A stretch of DNA of 64,000 nucleotides from Pantoea cypripedii. Lineage in GTDB: Bacteria > Pseudomonadota > Gammaproteobacteria > Enterobacterales > Enterobacteriaceae. Location: assembly GCF_011395035.1 (NCBI RefSeq), contig NZ_CP024768.1, positions 1,089,325-1,153,324 on the forward strand, in the 5' to 3' direction. The notes under the pieces are model-generated. The model ran no database searches. It was given only the letters and a program-made list of their open reading frames with translations, and had not been told where the DNA came from. Of the stretch, positions 13,975 to 22,671 are shown piece by piece (the stretch's first letter is position 1; each line of letters begins with the position of its first letter). Position numbers and translations under genes: made by a program.

Positions 13975-16454
13975 GCGTTTCCTGCTCCCAGCCAGGCTTC
14001 CGCCAGATCGGCCTGCGCCAGCAAATCCTGTGCACGTCCGGCTTTCACCACTTCACCCGATTCCAGCACCAGCGCACGGTCAGCAATGGTCAGGGCGAGG
14101 TTAGCCATCTGATCGACCAGCAGCAACGTGACGCCTTCATTGCGTAATCCCGCCAGTGCGTCATACAGCTCGCCGATCATCGCCGGCGACAGACCCAGGC
14201 TGGGTTCATCCAGCAACAGGATCGAGGGGCGGGACATCAACCCACGACCAATGGCCACCATTTGCTGCTCACCGCCAGAAAGCAGCCCCGCCTGGCTGTG
14301 CAGACGATCGCGCAGACGGGGAAAGCGGCGCAGAATGGCCTCCACTTCGGCCTGTGGATCGAGGCGTTCGCTGCAGGCATATTGGCCGATCAACAGGTTA
14401 TCCAGCACTGTCATCTGTGGAAACAGCTGACGCCCCTCCGGCACCAGCGCCAGACCACGTGCAGCGATCTGAGCGGCATTGAGTTCCTTAATCGAGTGAT
14501 CGTGCAGATAGATTGCTCCGCTGCGTGCCGGATGCAGGCCCGCCAGCGTTTGCAGAATGGTTGATTTCCCGGCACCGTTCGCCCCGAGGATGGCGACGGT
14601 CTCGCCCGGATTCACCGTAAAACTGACGTTACGTACCACCGGCGCGGCACCATAATCCAGCGTCAGTTTATCCACCACCAGGCCAGGTTCGCCGTTGGAA
14701 CGCAATGGCATCACGCGTGGCTTGCCACGATATTCCGTACCGCCGAGATAGGCGGCGATCACCGCCGGATTGCGTTGCACTTCAGCGGGGTTACCCTGTG
14801 CCAGTGGTTTACCGGCATCCAGCACTTGCAAGCGGTCACTGACCGCCATCACCAGCGCCATGTCGTGCTCAACCACAATCACCGCCAGACCAAAGCCAGC
14901 CAGGCGACGCAGCAGCGGGATCAATGCATCGGTTTCTTCACGGCTCAGTCCGGCGGCGGGTTCATCCAGTAACAACAGGGCGGGATCCAGCGCCAGCGCA
15001 CGGGCAATCTCCACCAGGCGACGATCAACATGGGGAAGATCTTCTGCCGGGGTATGCACTGAGCCGCGATAGCCCACCAGCGCCAGCAGGGCCATCGCGA
15101 CTGCCTGTGCCTCCAGGCCCGGATGACGCCATGGCAAGCCCTGACGGCCACGCTGCTGCGCCACCAGCAGATTTTCCAGTACGCTCATGCCGCTGAACAA
15201 CTGGGTGGTTTGATAGGTGCGAGCGATACCGGCACGCGCCACACGCCATGCGGGCAGACCACGCAGTTCCTGTTGCAGGCGGATGCTGCCGCTGTCGGCG
15301 CGATAGAATCCGCTGATCATATTCAGCACCGTGGTTTTACCCGCCCCGTTCGGCCCCATCAGTCCAAGGATTTCTCCGGCGCGCACGTTGAAGCTGACGT
15401 CTTTTGCCGCCTGCACGCCACCAAAACGGATACCGATACCTTCAACTTTCAGGACATCCTGGCCGGCACGCTGGAAATGGCGTTGCAGCAGGGTTTCATC
15501 TGCAGTGTCCGGGGCGAATTGGGCGACGGGTTTGGCCAGCCAGCGTGCCAGGGTACCCAGCAGGCCACGCGGTGCCAGCCACAGTACGCTGAGCAACAGC
15601 ACGGCGAAAATCAGCAGACGGTATTCGGCAAAGGATGACAACAGCTCCGGCAGTACCACAATCAGTAACGCGCCGAGCACCGGGCCGAACAGGGTACCGC
15701 TGCCGCCGACCACCACCGCCAGCACGAACAGGATCGACTGTGAAAAGGGGAAGGAATCCGGGTTGATAAACATCATCAGAGGCGCGACCAGGGTTCCGGC
15801 GGCGCTGGCCAGCATGGCGGAGAGGGTAAACGCCAGCGTTTTGCTCACCACCGGATTAAAACCCAGCGAGCGTGCAGCAATGTCGCTGGCCTTGACGGCA
15901 CGCATGGCCAGTCCCCACTGGCTGCGTTGCAGACGAGCAAACAGCGCCAGCGCCACAATCATCAGCAGGGCGCAACACAGCGCCAGACCCACGGTGGGAT
16001 CCAGCGGGCCAAAGTCCGGCATCGGGATCCCCATCAGCCCGTTCGAGCCGCCCGTCACCTCGCGCCACTCAATCAGGACATGGCGTACCACCAGCGCAAA
16101 GGCGATGGTGATCATCGCCAGGAACGGACCGCTGACGCGCAACGCCGGGATAGCCAGCAGCCCGCCAATCACGCCACATACCAGCATGGCTGCCAGCATC
16201 GCGATACCCAATGGCACGCCATTCATGGTCAGCCCCGCCGAGATATAGGCTCCGACGGCATAAAAAGCGATGTGACCGAAGGAGATTTGTCCGCTCAGTC
16301 CCAGCAAAATATTCAACCCGACCACCGTGGTGACGGCGAGGGCAAACAGGGAAAACACCAGCAGGGCATAGCTGCCGAGCACGAAGGGCAGCAGCAGGCT
16401 AAGTAGCGCGACGGCTGCCAGCGCGAGTGCATTGAATCGGCGGGTTTTGATCAT
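13971..16454 (-). CDS. Fused LivM-LivG-LivF ABC importer: permease plus two ATPases
   Basis: One 827-residue polypeptide contains three parts of a branched-chain-type (HAAT) importer. A LivM-like permease occupies about 1-305 (LLGLSGQISFGHIAFYAVG). The first ATPase follows at about 333-575 (Walker A GPNGAGKTT at 368-376, Walker B LLLLDEPAAGLS). The second ATPase is at about 590-825 (Walker A GANGAGKST at 624-632, signature LSGGEQQM, Walker B ILLLDEPSLGLS). The first ATPase has LPHVDRRL in place of the usual LSGGQ signature. Start set at ATG 16454, which overlaps the livH-like stop as ATGA; the longer frame is a shadow of that gene. The substrate is probably not a plain branched-chain amino acid, given the linked amidohydrolase. 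Confidence 0.9.
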   Translation of the reverse strand: MIKTRRFNALALAAVALLSLLLPFVLGSYALLVFSLFALAVTTVVGLNILLGLSGQISFGHIAFYAVGAYISAGLTMNGVPLGIAMLAAMLVCGVIGGLLAIPALRVSGPFLAMITIAFALVVRHVLIEWREVTGGSNGLMGIPMPDFGPLDPTVGLALCCALLMIVALALFARLQRSQWGLAMRAVKASDIAARSLGFNPVVSKTLAFTLSAMLASAAGTLVAPLMMFINPDSFPFSQSILFVLAVVVGGSGTLFGPVLGALLIVVLPELLSSFAEYRLLIFAVLLLSVLWLAPRGLLGTLARWLAKPVAQFAPDTADETLLQRHFQRAGQDVLKVEGIGIRFGGVQAAKDVSFNVRAGEILGLMGPNGAGKTTVLNMISGFYRADSGSIRLQQELRGLPAWRVARAGIARTYQTTQLFSGMSVLENLLVAQQRGRQGLPWRHPGLEAQAVAMALLALVGYRGSVHTPAEDLPHVDRRLVEIARALALDPALLLLDEPAAGLSREETDALIPLLRRLAGFGLAVIVVEHDMALVMAVSDRLQVLDAGKPLAQGNPAEVQRNPAVIAAYLGGTEYRGKPRVMPLRSNGEPGLVVDKLTLDYGAAPVVRNVSFTVNPGETVAILGANGAGKSTILQTLAGLHPARSGAIYLHDHSIKELNAAQIAARGLALVPEGRQLFPQMTVLDNLLIGQYACSERLDPQAEVEAILRRFPRLRDRLHSQAGLLSGGEQQMVAIGRGLMSRPSILLLDEPSLGLSPAMIGELYDALAGLRNEGVTLLLVDQMANLALTIADRALVLESGEVVKAGRAQDLLAQADLAEAWLGAGNA

Positions 16455-17314
16455 ACTTTGACCCTTAATTTTTGCCCAAACAGACCGTTCGGGCGCAGCG
16501 CCAGCGCCAGAATAACCAGAGAGAAGGTGAAGATTTGCGTGAAGGCGGAACCAAACCACAGCGTGACCAGCGCTTCGCTGAGGCCAAACAGTAAACCGGC
16601 GACCCAGATACCGCTGCTACTGGCGAGGCCGCCAAGGATCGCCACTGCAAAGGCTTTTAGCCCGAATAGCGTGCCCATATCACTTTGGATGCTGAACAAG
16701 GGAGCGATCAGCAAACCCGCCAGCGCGGCAAAGACGGTGGAGAGGGCGAAGGCCGCAGCCACCACCCGGTTGACCCGGATCCCCATTAACTGGGCAGCAC
16801 GCGGATTTTGCACCGTCGCTTCCAGCACTTTGCCGATGCGGCTGTAACGCCTGACCAGCGTCAGGGCCACGACGATCACCACACCGGTCAATGGGATCAG
16901 CAGGTTGATCAGTGACCATGACGTGCCGAACAGGGTAAAGGTGACGTCGGTCACCGGGAACTGGCGCGGTTCTTTACCAAAGGTGAACATCGCCAGGTTA
17001 TCGACCAGGATCCCGCCTGCCACCGTTGCCATCAGCCAGGCTTCAGAATTGCGCGCCACAAACGGGCGCACCAGCAGGCGCTCAATCACTACGCCATACA
17101 GCGCGCAGCACAACAGCGTGGCGGGTAAGGCCAGCCACAAGGGCCAGCCAAATGTCACGTACAAACTGTAGCCAAGGGTAGCACCGACCATCATCGCGCT
17201 ACCCTGGGCAAAATTGAGGGTACGCGACACAATCCAGGTGATGTGAAAGCCAAGCGCCAGCAGGGCATACATGCTGCCAAGGCTCAGTCCGGTGGACAGG
17301 GCAGTGCTCCACAT
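16451..17314 (-). CDS. LivH-like ABC permease
   Basis: A 287-residue inner-membrane permease of the branched-chain amino acid (HAAT) importer family with about eight hydrophobic segments. The N-terminal region ALGFHITWIVSRTLNFAQGS carries the LNFAQG-type signature of LivH. The C-terminal ALRPNGLFGQK segment is also typical. AAGGAG precedes the ATG. It lies 11 nt after the binding-protein gene and overlaps the fused LivMGF gene by 4 nt, so together they should make a complete transporter: one binding protein, LivH and the LivMGF fusion. Confidence 0.9.
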   Translation of the reverse strand: MWSTALSTGLSLGSMYALLALGFHITWIVSRTLNFAQGSAMMVGATLGYSLYVTFGWPLWLALPATLLCCALYGVVIERLLVRPFVARNSEAWLMATVAGGILVDNLAMFTFGKEPRQFPVTDVTFTLFGTSWSLINLLIPLTGVVIVVALTLVRRYSRIGKVLEATVQNPRAAQLMGIRVNRVVAAAFALSTVFAALAGLLIAPLFSIQSDMGTLFGLKAFAVAILGGLASSSGIWVAGLLFGLSEALVTLWFGSAFTQIFTFSLVILALALRPNGLFGQKLRVKV

Positions 17315-17325
17315 AATCTGTCTCC

Positions 17326-18504
17326 TTACTCAGTGACTGGCAGGATCTGCTCGCCTTTGAACTGGGCGAAAACGTAATCTTTCGGCCCCAGCGCATCGTG
17401 CTGCTGCACGGTGAACGGTTGCTGGTAGTGCTTAATCAATCCGTCGTAGTCTTTGATGGCGTAGAAACCGTCACGAATGGCGGTGCCATCCAGGCTGCTG
17501 GCGTTATTCAGCGCCATCGCTGTCAGGTGCATCGCATCGTAGGCATTGGCAATCCCCACTGCCGGGGTGACATCCGCCAGCCCTTTGATTTGCGGATACT
17601 GTTTTTTCAGTTCATCCATCACCTGGTTGCCTTTGGCCGAATTGTGATCGGTGAAGACAAAGGTCTGGATAAAGGTCACCTGATCGGCACCCGGTCCCGC
17701 CAGCTCGCTGAAGCGTCCACCGGCCGGTCCCCAATGCGAAACCACCGGCACCTGCCAGTTCATCTTATGCAGCGATTTGACCACCTGCGCAGAAGGGCCG
17801 ACGTTACCGACCATCAGCAGAGTATCGGCACCGTCGTTTTTCAGTCGGGTCAGCTGCGGCACCAAATCAACATCGCTGTCTTCGATACGCTCGACGCCCG
17901 CTACCGGGATATTGTTTTTCTGCAATGCGGCACGGAAGCCTTTCTCGTTCGATTCACCCCACGGGTTGTTGACCAGAATCATGCCGGCTTTTTTCATGCC
18001 TTTCTTTTCACTGGCATATTCCACCAGCGCTTCATCCACCAGCTCATCCACAGCAGAGACGCGGAACACGTAGTTTTCCTTTGCACCGTTATGGGTGATG
18101 CCGGTACCGGCGGCCCACAGTCCGACAAAAGGCGTCTTCAGTTGATTAGCCAGCGGGACGATCGCCAGTGACACCGGGGTATCGAGGCCGCCAAACAGCA
18201 CGGCGACTTTTTCTCGCTGGATCAACTCGCGTGCGGCCAGCATCCCTTTGCCGGGGTTACTTTCGTCATCACGGCGTACCAGTTCCAGCGGATGGCCTTT
18301 CACACCGCCCGCTGCGTTGATCTCGTTGATGGCGATGGTCAGCCCGCGAGTCAGGGCTTCACCTGATTTTGCTGACTGACCGGATAAGGCCGTGACCAGG
18401 CCGACTTTGATCGGTTCCGCTGCGATAGCGGCTGCCGACATCATGGTCATCACGGTCACGACAGCGCATTTACGCCAGTTTTTCAGTAACGATTTTCCGG
18501 ACAT
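17326..18504 (-). CDS. Periplasmic binding protein, branched-chain amino acid type
   Basis: A 392-residue Peripla_BP_6-type solute receptor. The signal peptide spans residues 1-28 (KCAVVTVMTMMSAAAIAAE), with cleavage expected after AIA. The mature start EPIKVGLVTALSGQSAKSGE is characteristic of LivK/LivJ/urea/amide receptors. GAGGTGAG precedes the ATG. It is the first gene of the binding protein-LivH-LivMGF-amidohydrolase operon, whose promoter must lie in 18505-18671. Relatives bind branched-chain amino acids, amides, urea or aromatic acids. The ligand here is unknown; the linked amidohydrolase hints at an N-containing ring or amide. Confidence 0.9.
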   Translation of the reverse strand: MSGKSLLKNWRKCAVVTVMTMMSAAAIAAEPIKVGLVTALSGQSAKSGEALTRGLTIAINEINAAGGVKGHPLELVRRDDESNPGKGMLAARELIQREKVAVLFGGLDTPVSLAIVPLANQLKTPFVGLWAAGTGITHNGAKENYVFRVSAVDELVDEALVEYASEKKGMKKAGMILVNNPWGESNEKGFRAALQKNNIPVAGVERIEDSDVDLVPQLTRLKNDGADTLLMVGNVGPSAQVVKSLHKMNWQVPVVSHWGPAGGRFSELAGPGADQVTFIQTFVFTDHNSAKGNQVMDELKKQYPQIKGLADVTPAVGIANAYDAMHLTAMALNNASSLDGTAIRDGFYAIKDYDGLIKHYQQPFTVQQHDALGPKDYVFAQFKGEQILPVTE

Positions 18505-18520
18505 CTCTCACCTCGGGTAG

Positions 18521-18555
18521 ATTGCTAGCAATAATATTTTTATTTCTAGCAATTA
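18521..18555. promoter_or_regulatory. Candidate operator: perfect palindrome plus repeated half-site
   Basis: ATTGCTAGCAAT (18521-18532) is a perfect 12-bp palindrome in the leader of the binding-protein operon. The half CTAGCAAT recurs at 18546-18553, and a looser ATTGCTTAG occurs near 18574. Spacing and symmetry fit a regulator dimer site. The nearby FCD regulator (12044) is the obvious but untested candidate to bind it. Confidence 0.5.
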
Positions 18556-18671
18556 CGATGCCAGTTTGATATTGCTTAGAAACAGGCGCTTTTTAACGCA
18601 AGTTAGCGACAAAACTGCGCCATTTTGGTGCTGGTGCGCCAGCGTTGTGCAAATTACCTTCAGGAGGCGTT

Positions 18672-19073
18672 ATGTCTGGTATTGAGCAGGCAGTTGAAGT
18701 GGTGAAGAAGTTTCTGGCGGCATCAATGGCCCCCGATGCGGTGTTAGCAGCAACCTATATGCATCCGCAGGTGAGCATTACCTTTACCGGTAAACGTGAG
18801 TTTCCTGGGACTCAAGGGATCACCGATTTTAATGGCGTGCGCTATAAATGGGTGAAGAAGTCACTCGGACAGTTTGACTGGATGGATCGCGGCGATCACG
18901 TGGTGGTGTACTCCAACGGCACGCTGTATGGAGAATGGCCGGATGGTCAGCCTTTTGCTGGCAATCGTTATCTGGATCGTTATGAAGTCCGCGACGGATT
19001 GATCGTGAAAATGGATGTCTGGAACGACAGCGCCGAATGGATATTGATGCCGGAGATTAGTCGGGTGGCGTAG
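18672..19073 (+). CDS. SnoaL/NTF2-like small protein
   Basis: A 133-residue protein with the NTF2-like (SnoaL) pattern: an N-terminal helix (VEVVKKFLAASMA), then strands with the family-like ITFTGKREFPG, VVYSNGTLYGEW and NRYLDRYEVRDGLIVKMDVW. Such proteins are small cone-shaped isomerases, hydrolases or ligand-binding folds. The ATG at 18672 follows AGGAGG at 18662-18667, so the upstream in-frame start was rejected. It is divergent from the ABC importer operon across a 167-nt region holding the candidate operator, so co-regulation and a role in the same pathway are plausible. Confidence 0.75.
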   Translation: MSGIEQAVEVVKKFLAASMAPDAVLAATYMHPQVSITFTGKREFPGTQGITDFNGVRYKWVKKSLGQFDWMDRGDHVVVYSNGTLYGEWPDGQPFAGNRYLDRYEVRDGLIVKMDVWNDSAEWILMPEISRVA

Positions 19074-19082
19074 CGTAAGGTT

Positions 19083-19152
19083 GTAGCGGCGCGATTGATC
19101 GCGCGGGTTTACCTGCACCACGCATGGAATTGCGCAATAAATCGCGCCGGTA
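19083..19152. repeat. REP-like palindromic pair, copy A
   Basis: GTAGCGGCGCGATTGATCGC begins at 19083, and an inverted, partly diverged arm (GCGCAATAAATCGCGCCGG) ends near 19150. This is the same family as the copies near 26466, 39710 and 54040. It sits in the 3' region between the SnoaL-like gene and the convergent small lipoprotein gene, the usual place for REP/BIME-type elements. Confidence 0.8.
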
Positions 19153-19158
19153 TGCTGG

Positions 19159-19413
19159 CTAGCTGCTGGCGTTTTGCGCATCGAAACTGATATACAGATT
19201 TTCCGGCATGCTGAAAATCCTCTCCAGTGACAGCATGTTTTTCGCGCCGGTATCACCGGGGGGCGGAGCCAGGCGCAGGCCTTGCGTATTATTATTTTTT
19301 AAGCCAGCGGATTTAATAACGTGGGGCACTATCATTCCCGTTATTTTTTTATTATCACAACCAATAAGAACCAGACAGCACAGCAGTGCGGTGAGTATCG
19401 GCCAGTTGTTCAT
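19159..19413 (-). CDS. Small predicted lipoprotein
   Basis: An 84-residue protein with a lipoprotein signal: NNWPILTALLCCLVLIG, then Cys19 in the lipobox LIGC. Asp follows at +2, which in enterobacteria is associated with retention in the inner membrane. The mature part is short and hydrophilic (DNKKITGMIVPHVI, later LRLAPPPGDTGAKN) with no recognised domain. It stands alone on the minus strand, with the REP-like repeat at its 3' end. Confidence 0.65.
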   Translation of the reverse strand: MNNWPILTALLCCLVLIGCDNKKITGMIVPHVIKSAGLKNNNTQGLRLAPPPGDTGAKNMLSLERIFSMPENLYISFDAQNASS

Positions 19414-19549
19414 TTTCCGTATCCCTGGTAATTAATCGTGGGAGAGAATATAGCGGGATATCCTGGATGAAATACTGATTACCCGCAAAGTTTGCTACGG
19501 AAATTAAATTTCCCCGCCTCTGTTTAGCTCCCGTTAAATGTTGTCTGTG

Positions 19550-19660
19550 CTACGAGGCCAGTCTGGATACGATATTAAACGTCAGCAGGCCTACAAGTGT
19601 GGTGGCGATTACGGCACCTAAAACAAAGAAAACAACCAATTTAACTAATTGTTTATTCAT
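19550..19660 (-). CDS. 36-residue single-pass membrane micro-protein
   Basis: This reads MNKQLVKLVVFFVLGAVIAT and then TLVGLLTFNIVSRLAS before TAG. It is one clean hydrophobic helix with Lys on the N side and Arg near the C end, a typical bacterial membrane micro-protein. AGGGGG lies about 12 nt before the ATG, somewhat far for a ribosome binding site. It lies 247 nt upstream of, and divergent from, the P-type ATPase gene. Small membrane peptides sometimes regulate such pumps, but that link is only a suggestion. Confidence 0.45.
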   Translation of the reverse strand: MNKQLVKLVVFFVLGAVIATTLVGLLTFNIVSRLAS

Positions 19661-19906
19661 GGATTTTATTGACCCCCTTGTCGTTGATTAAAAACAAAAT
19701 ATACAGATGATAACCTCTTATTATTTGTGGGTTAGAATCTTCTTACCCTGATAATAATTTACCGCAGTTACTAGCCCGCACTAAATTATCCTGGCAGCTT
19801 TTAACTGAAGAAAACATGATGTCGGTCATCACGCCAGCGGGAAATTTTATTAAAGTATGATTTTTATTTCGCTTGTCATTTATTGATTTAACCGCACGGG
19901 GTAATT

Positions 19907-22639
19907 ATGAACATCATTCCTTTTGAGGCGAGGCGAACGGAAGCGTCCGACCGGCCTTTATATCAGCAAGATAGTACGGCGGCATTTACGGCATTAAATA
20001 GCTCGCCGTCAGGATTAAGTGGTGAAGAAGCGCAGACGCGGCTGCGCGATCATGGCCCTAATGTTCTGCCGCAGAAGCAGGGCAAATCTGCTTTCATGCG
20101 TTTTATTGCCCACTTTAAAGATGTATTGATTTATATCCTGCTGGCCGCTGCGGTGATCACCGCGCTGATGGGCCACTGGGTCGATACCTTTGTCATTCTC
20201 GGCGTTGCTGTCATCAACGCACTGATTGGATATATCCAGGAAAGTAACGCCGAGAAGTCATTGAAAAGCATTCAGAATATGCTGTCGAACGATGCCATCG
20301 TGTTGCGGGAAGGGTTGCAGGCGACCGTGGCGACGCAAAATATCGTGCCAGGAGATGTGGTGATGTTGCGTCCAGGCGACAAGATCCCGGCCGACTTGCG
20401 TCTGTTCGACGTTCATAACCTGCGCGTCGAAGAAGCGATTCTGACCGGTGAATCCACGGTGGTGTCGAAAAACACCGCTGCGCTGGAGGGGGAAAAATCC
20501 CTGGGTGACCGTTTCAATCTGGCTTATTCCGGCACCACCGTCAGCGCTGGCACCGCAGCCGGTGTGGTGATTGCCACCGGTGGCGATACGGAACTGGGGC
20601 ATATCAATGCGATGATCTCTTCGATTGAGGAGGCAAAAACCCCGTTACTGGTGCAGATCGATAAACTCGGTAAAGCCATTTTCGCCATCATTCTGCTGAT
20701 GATGGTGGGCCTGTTCGTGTTTGGTTTTCTGCTGCGCGACATCCCGCTGGGGGAGTTGTTGCTGTCGGTGATCAGTCTGGCGGTGGCGGCGGTGCCGGAA
20801 GGATTGCCGGCCATTATCTCCATCATTTTGTCTCTTGGTGTGCAGTCGATGGCGCGCAATCAGGCCATTATCCGCAAATTGCCCACGGTGGAAACCCTCG
20901 GGGCAATGTCGGTCATTTGCTCCGACAAAACCGGCACCCTGACCATGAACGAGATGACGGTCAAGGCGGTGGTGCTGGCCGATAGCCAGTGGCGTATCAG
21001 CGGCAATAGCTATGAACCGAAAGGTGAGTTTCACGCTGAAGTCAGTGCCAGCGGCGCATCGGCGGCGCAGGATGAGGTATTGCAGGGCTTTTTGCAGATT
21101 GTCGATATCTGCAATGAAAGCCAGCTCCATCAGGACACCCACGGTCATTGGGGTATCGTCGGCGGCCCGACCGAAGGGGCGTTAAAGGTGCTGGCAGCCA
21201 AAGCGGGCATCAGGTCCGACAGAGTTGAAATAGTCAGTAAGCTGCCGTTTGATTCGCTGTACAAATATCAGGCGGTCAGTGCGGTGATTGACGGTAAACC
21301 TGGCATTATGCTGACCGGTGCACCGGATGTACTGCTGTCTCTGTGCCAGCAGCAGCAGGGTGATCAGGGCATCGCCCCCCTCGATACCGCGTATTGGGAA
21401 CATGCCATCAGCAGCTACGCCAGTGAGGGTTTACGTACCGTGGCGGCTGCATGGCGCTGGTTACCGACGGCTAAACAGACGCTTGACCATGACGATTTGC
21501 GTGATGGCATGGTATTGCTCGGCCTCGCCTGCATGATGGATCCGCCGCGTCCGGAAGCCATTACTGCCATTCGCGACTGCCAGCAGGCCGGTATCCGCGT
21601 GAAGATGATCACCGGCGATCATCAGGAAACGGCTATGGCCATAGGTCAGATGCTGGGCATCGGCAACAGCCAGGCGGCGGTGACCGGTTATCAGCTGGAG
21701 CATATGGATGATGCCGAGCTGAGCGTGGCGGCACAGGAGTATGACATTTTTGCCCGCACCAGCCCGGAACATAAGCTGCGACTGGTGAAAGCGCTGGCGT
21801 CGGTGGGCGAAATAGTCGGTATGACTGGCGATGGCGTGAATGATGCGCCTGCGCTGAAACAGGCCAACGTGGGTATCGCGATGGGGATCAAGGGCACGGA
21901 AGTGACCAAAGAGTCGGCGGATATGATCCTCGCCGATGACAACTTCGCCACCATTGCTGCAGCGGTGAAAGAGGGGCGTCGTGTCTATGACAACCTGAAG
22001 AAAACCATTCTGTTTGTGATGCCGACCTGTTTTGCTCAGGGGTTGTTGATCATCATTGCGATTCTGATGGGCAATCTGCTGCCCCTTACGCCGGTGCAGA
22101 TTCTGTGGATGAACATGGCAACCTCGGCCACGCTTTCCTTTGGTCTCGCCTTTGAACCGGCGGAGCAGAACATCATGCGCCGTCCGCCGCGTAACGTGCG
22201 CAGCAATGTGATGGATGGATTTGCCATCTGGCGTGTGGTGTTTGTTGGCCTGCTGATCTCGGTCAGCGCCTTTATGCTGGAAGCCTGGCTGCAACCGCGC
22301 GGTTATAGTCCGGAATTTATCCGTACCGTGCTGTTGCAGATGCTGGTAACGGCACAGTGGGTTTATATGCTCAACTGCCGTAACAGCGATGGCTTCTCAC
22401 TTGATGCCGGGCTGTTGAAGAATCGGGGTATCTGGCTGGTGACGGTGGTGCTGATTCTGCTTCAGGCGTTGATTATCTATGTGCCGCTGATGAATACCTT
22501 GTTTGGTACGCAACCGCTGCCGCTGAAATACTGGTTGATCGCCTTAGTGGTCAGCGCCGGTATCTTTGTGCTGGTGGAGATAGAAAAACGCCTGACGCGC
22601 GGCTGGCGTGCATCAGGCGAGCAGGGGATAGTGCGTTAA
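19907..22639 (+). CDS. P-type cation ATPase, P2A (Ca2+/SERCA-like) type
   Basis: A 910-residue membrane pump. The actuator motif TGES is at about 180-183, the phosphorylation site CSDKTGTLTMNE has Asp340, and the hinge GDGVNDAPALKQANVG lies from about 641. The TM4 segment VPEGLPAIISIILSLGVQ is typical of P2A calcium/cation ATPases (E/G-LP motif). About ten membrane segments are expected: pairs near 65-105, 250-310, then six after 690. The N-terminus is a cytosolic cation-ATPase domain. It probably exports Ca2+ or another divalent cation, but specificity is not provable from sequence. The gene is monocistronic, with a terminator hairpin just after it. Confidence 0.9.
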   Translation: MNIIPFEARRTEASDRPLYQQDSTAAFTALNSSPSGLSGEEAQTRLRDHGPNVLPQKQGKSAFMRFIAHFKDVLIYILLAAAVITALMGHWVDTFVILGVAVINALIGYIQESNAEKSLKSIQNMLSNDAIVLREGLQATVATQNIVPGDVVMLRPGDKIPADLRLFDVHNLRVEEAILTGESTVVSKNTAALEGEKSLGDRFNLAYSGTTVSAGTAAGVVIATGGDTELGHINAMISSIEEAKTPLLVQIDKLGKAIFAIILLMMVGLFVFGFLLRDIPLGELLLSVISLAVAAVPEGLPAIISIILSLGVQSMARNQAIIRKLPTVETLGAMSVICSDKTGTLTMNEMTVKAVVLADSQWRISGNSYEPKGEFHAEVSASGASAAQDEVLQGFLQIVDICNESQLHQDTHGHWGIVGGPTEGALKVLAAKAGIRSDRVEIVSKLPFDSLYKYQAVSAVIDGKPGIMLTGAPDVLLSLCQQQQGDQGIAPLDTAYWEHAISSYASEGLRTVAAAWRWLPTAKQTLDHDDLRDGMVLLGLACMMDPPRPEAITAIRDCQQAGIRVKMITGDHQETAMAIGQMLGIGNSQAAVTGYQLEHMDDAELSVAAQEYDIFARTSPEHKLRLVKALASVGEIVGMTGDGVNDAPALKQANVGIAMGIKGTEVTKESADMILADDNFATIAAAVKEGRRVYDNLKKTILFVMPTCFAQGLLIIIAILMGNLLPLTPVQILWMNMATSATLSFGLAFEPAEQNIMRRPPRNVRSNVMDGFAIWRVVFVGLLISVSAFMLEAWLQPRGYSPEFIRTVLLQMLVTAQWVYMLNCRNSDGFSLDAGLLKNRGIWLVTVVLILLQALIIYVPLMNTLFGTQPLPLKYWLIALVVSAGIFVLVEIEKRLTRGWRASGEQGIVR

Positions 22640-22646
22640 TTATCAA

Positions 22647-22670
22647 GGCGGGTGCCGTTTGGCACTCGCC
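22647..22670. terminator. Bidirectional terminator-like hairpin
   Basis: GGCGGGTGCC (22647-22656) pairs with GGCACTCGCC (22661-22670) around GTTT, with one G-T pair. It fills the 32-nt gap between the convergent ATPase and permease stops. Confidence 0.65.
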
Positions 22671-22671
22671 A

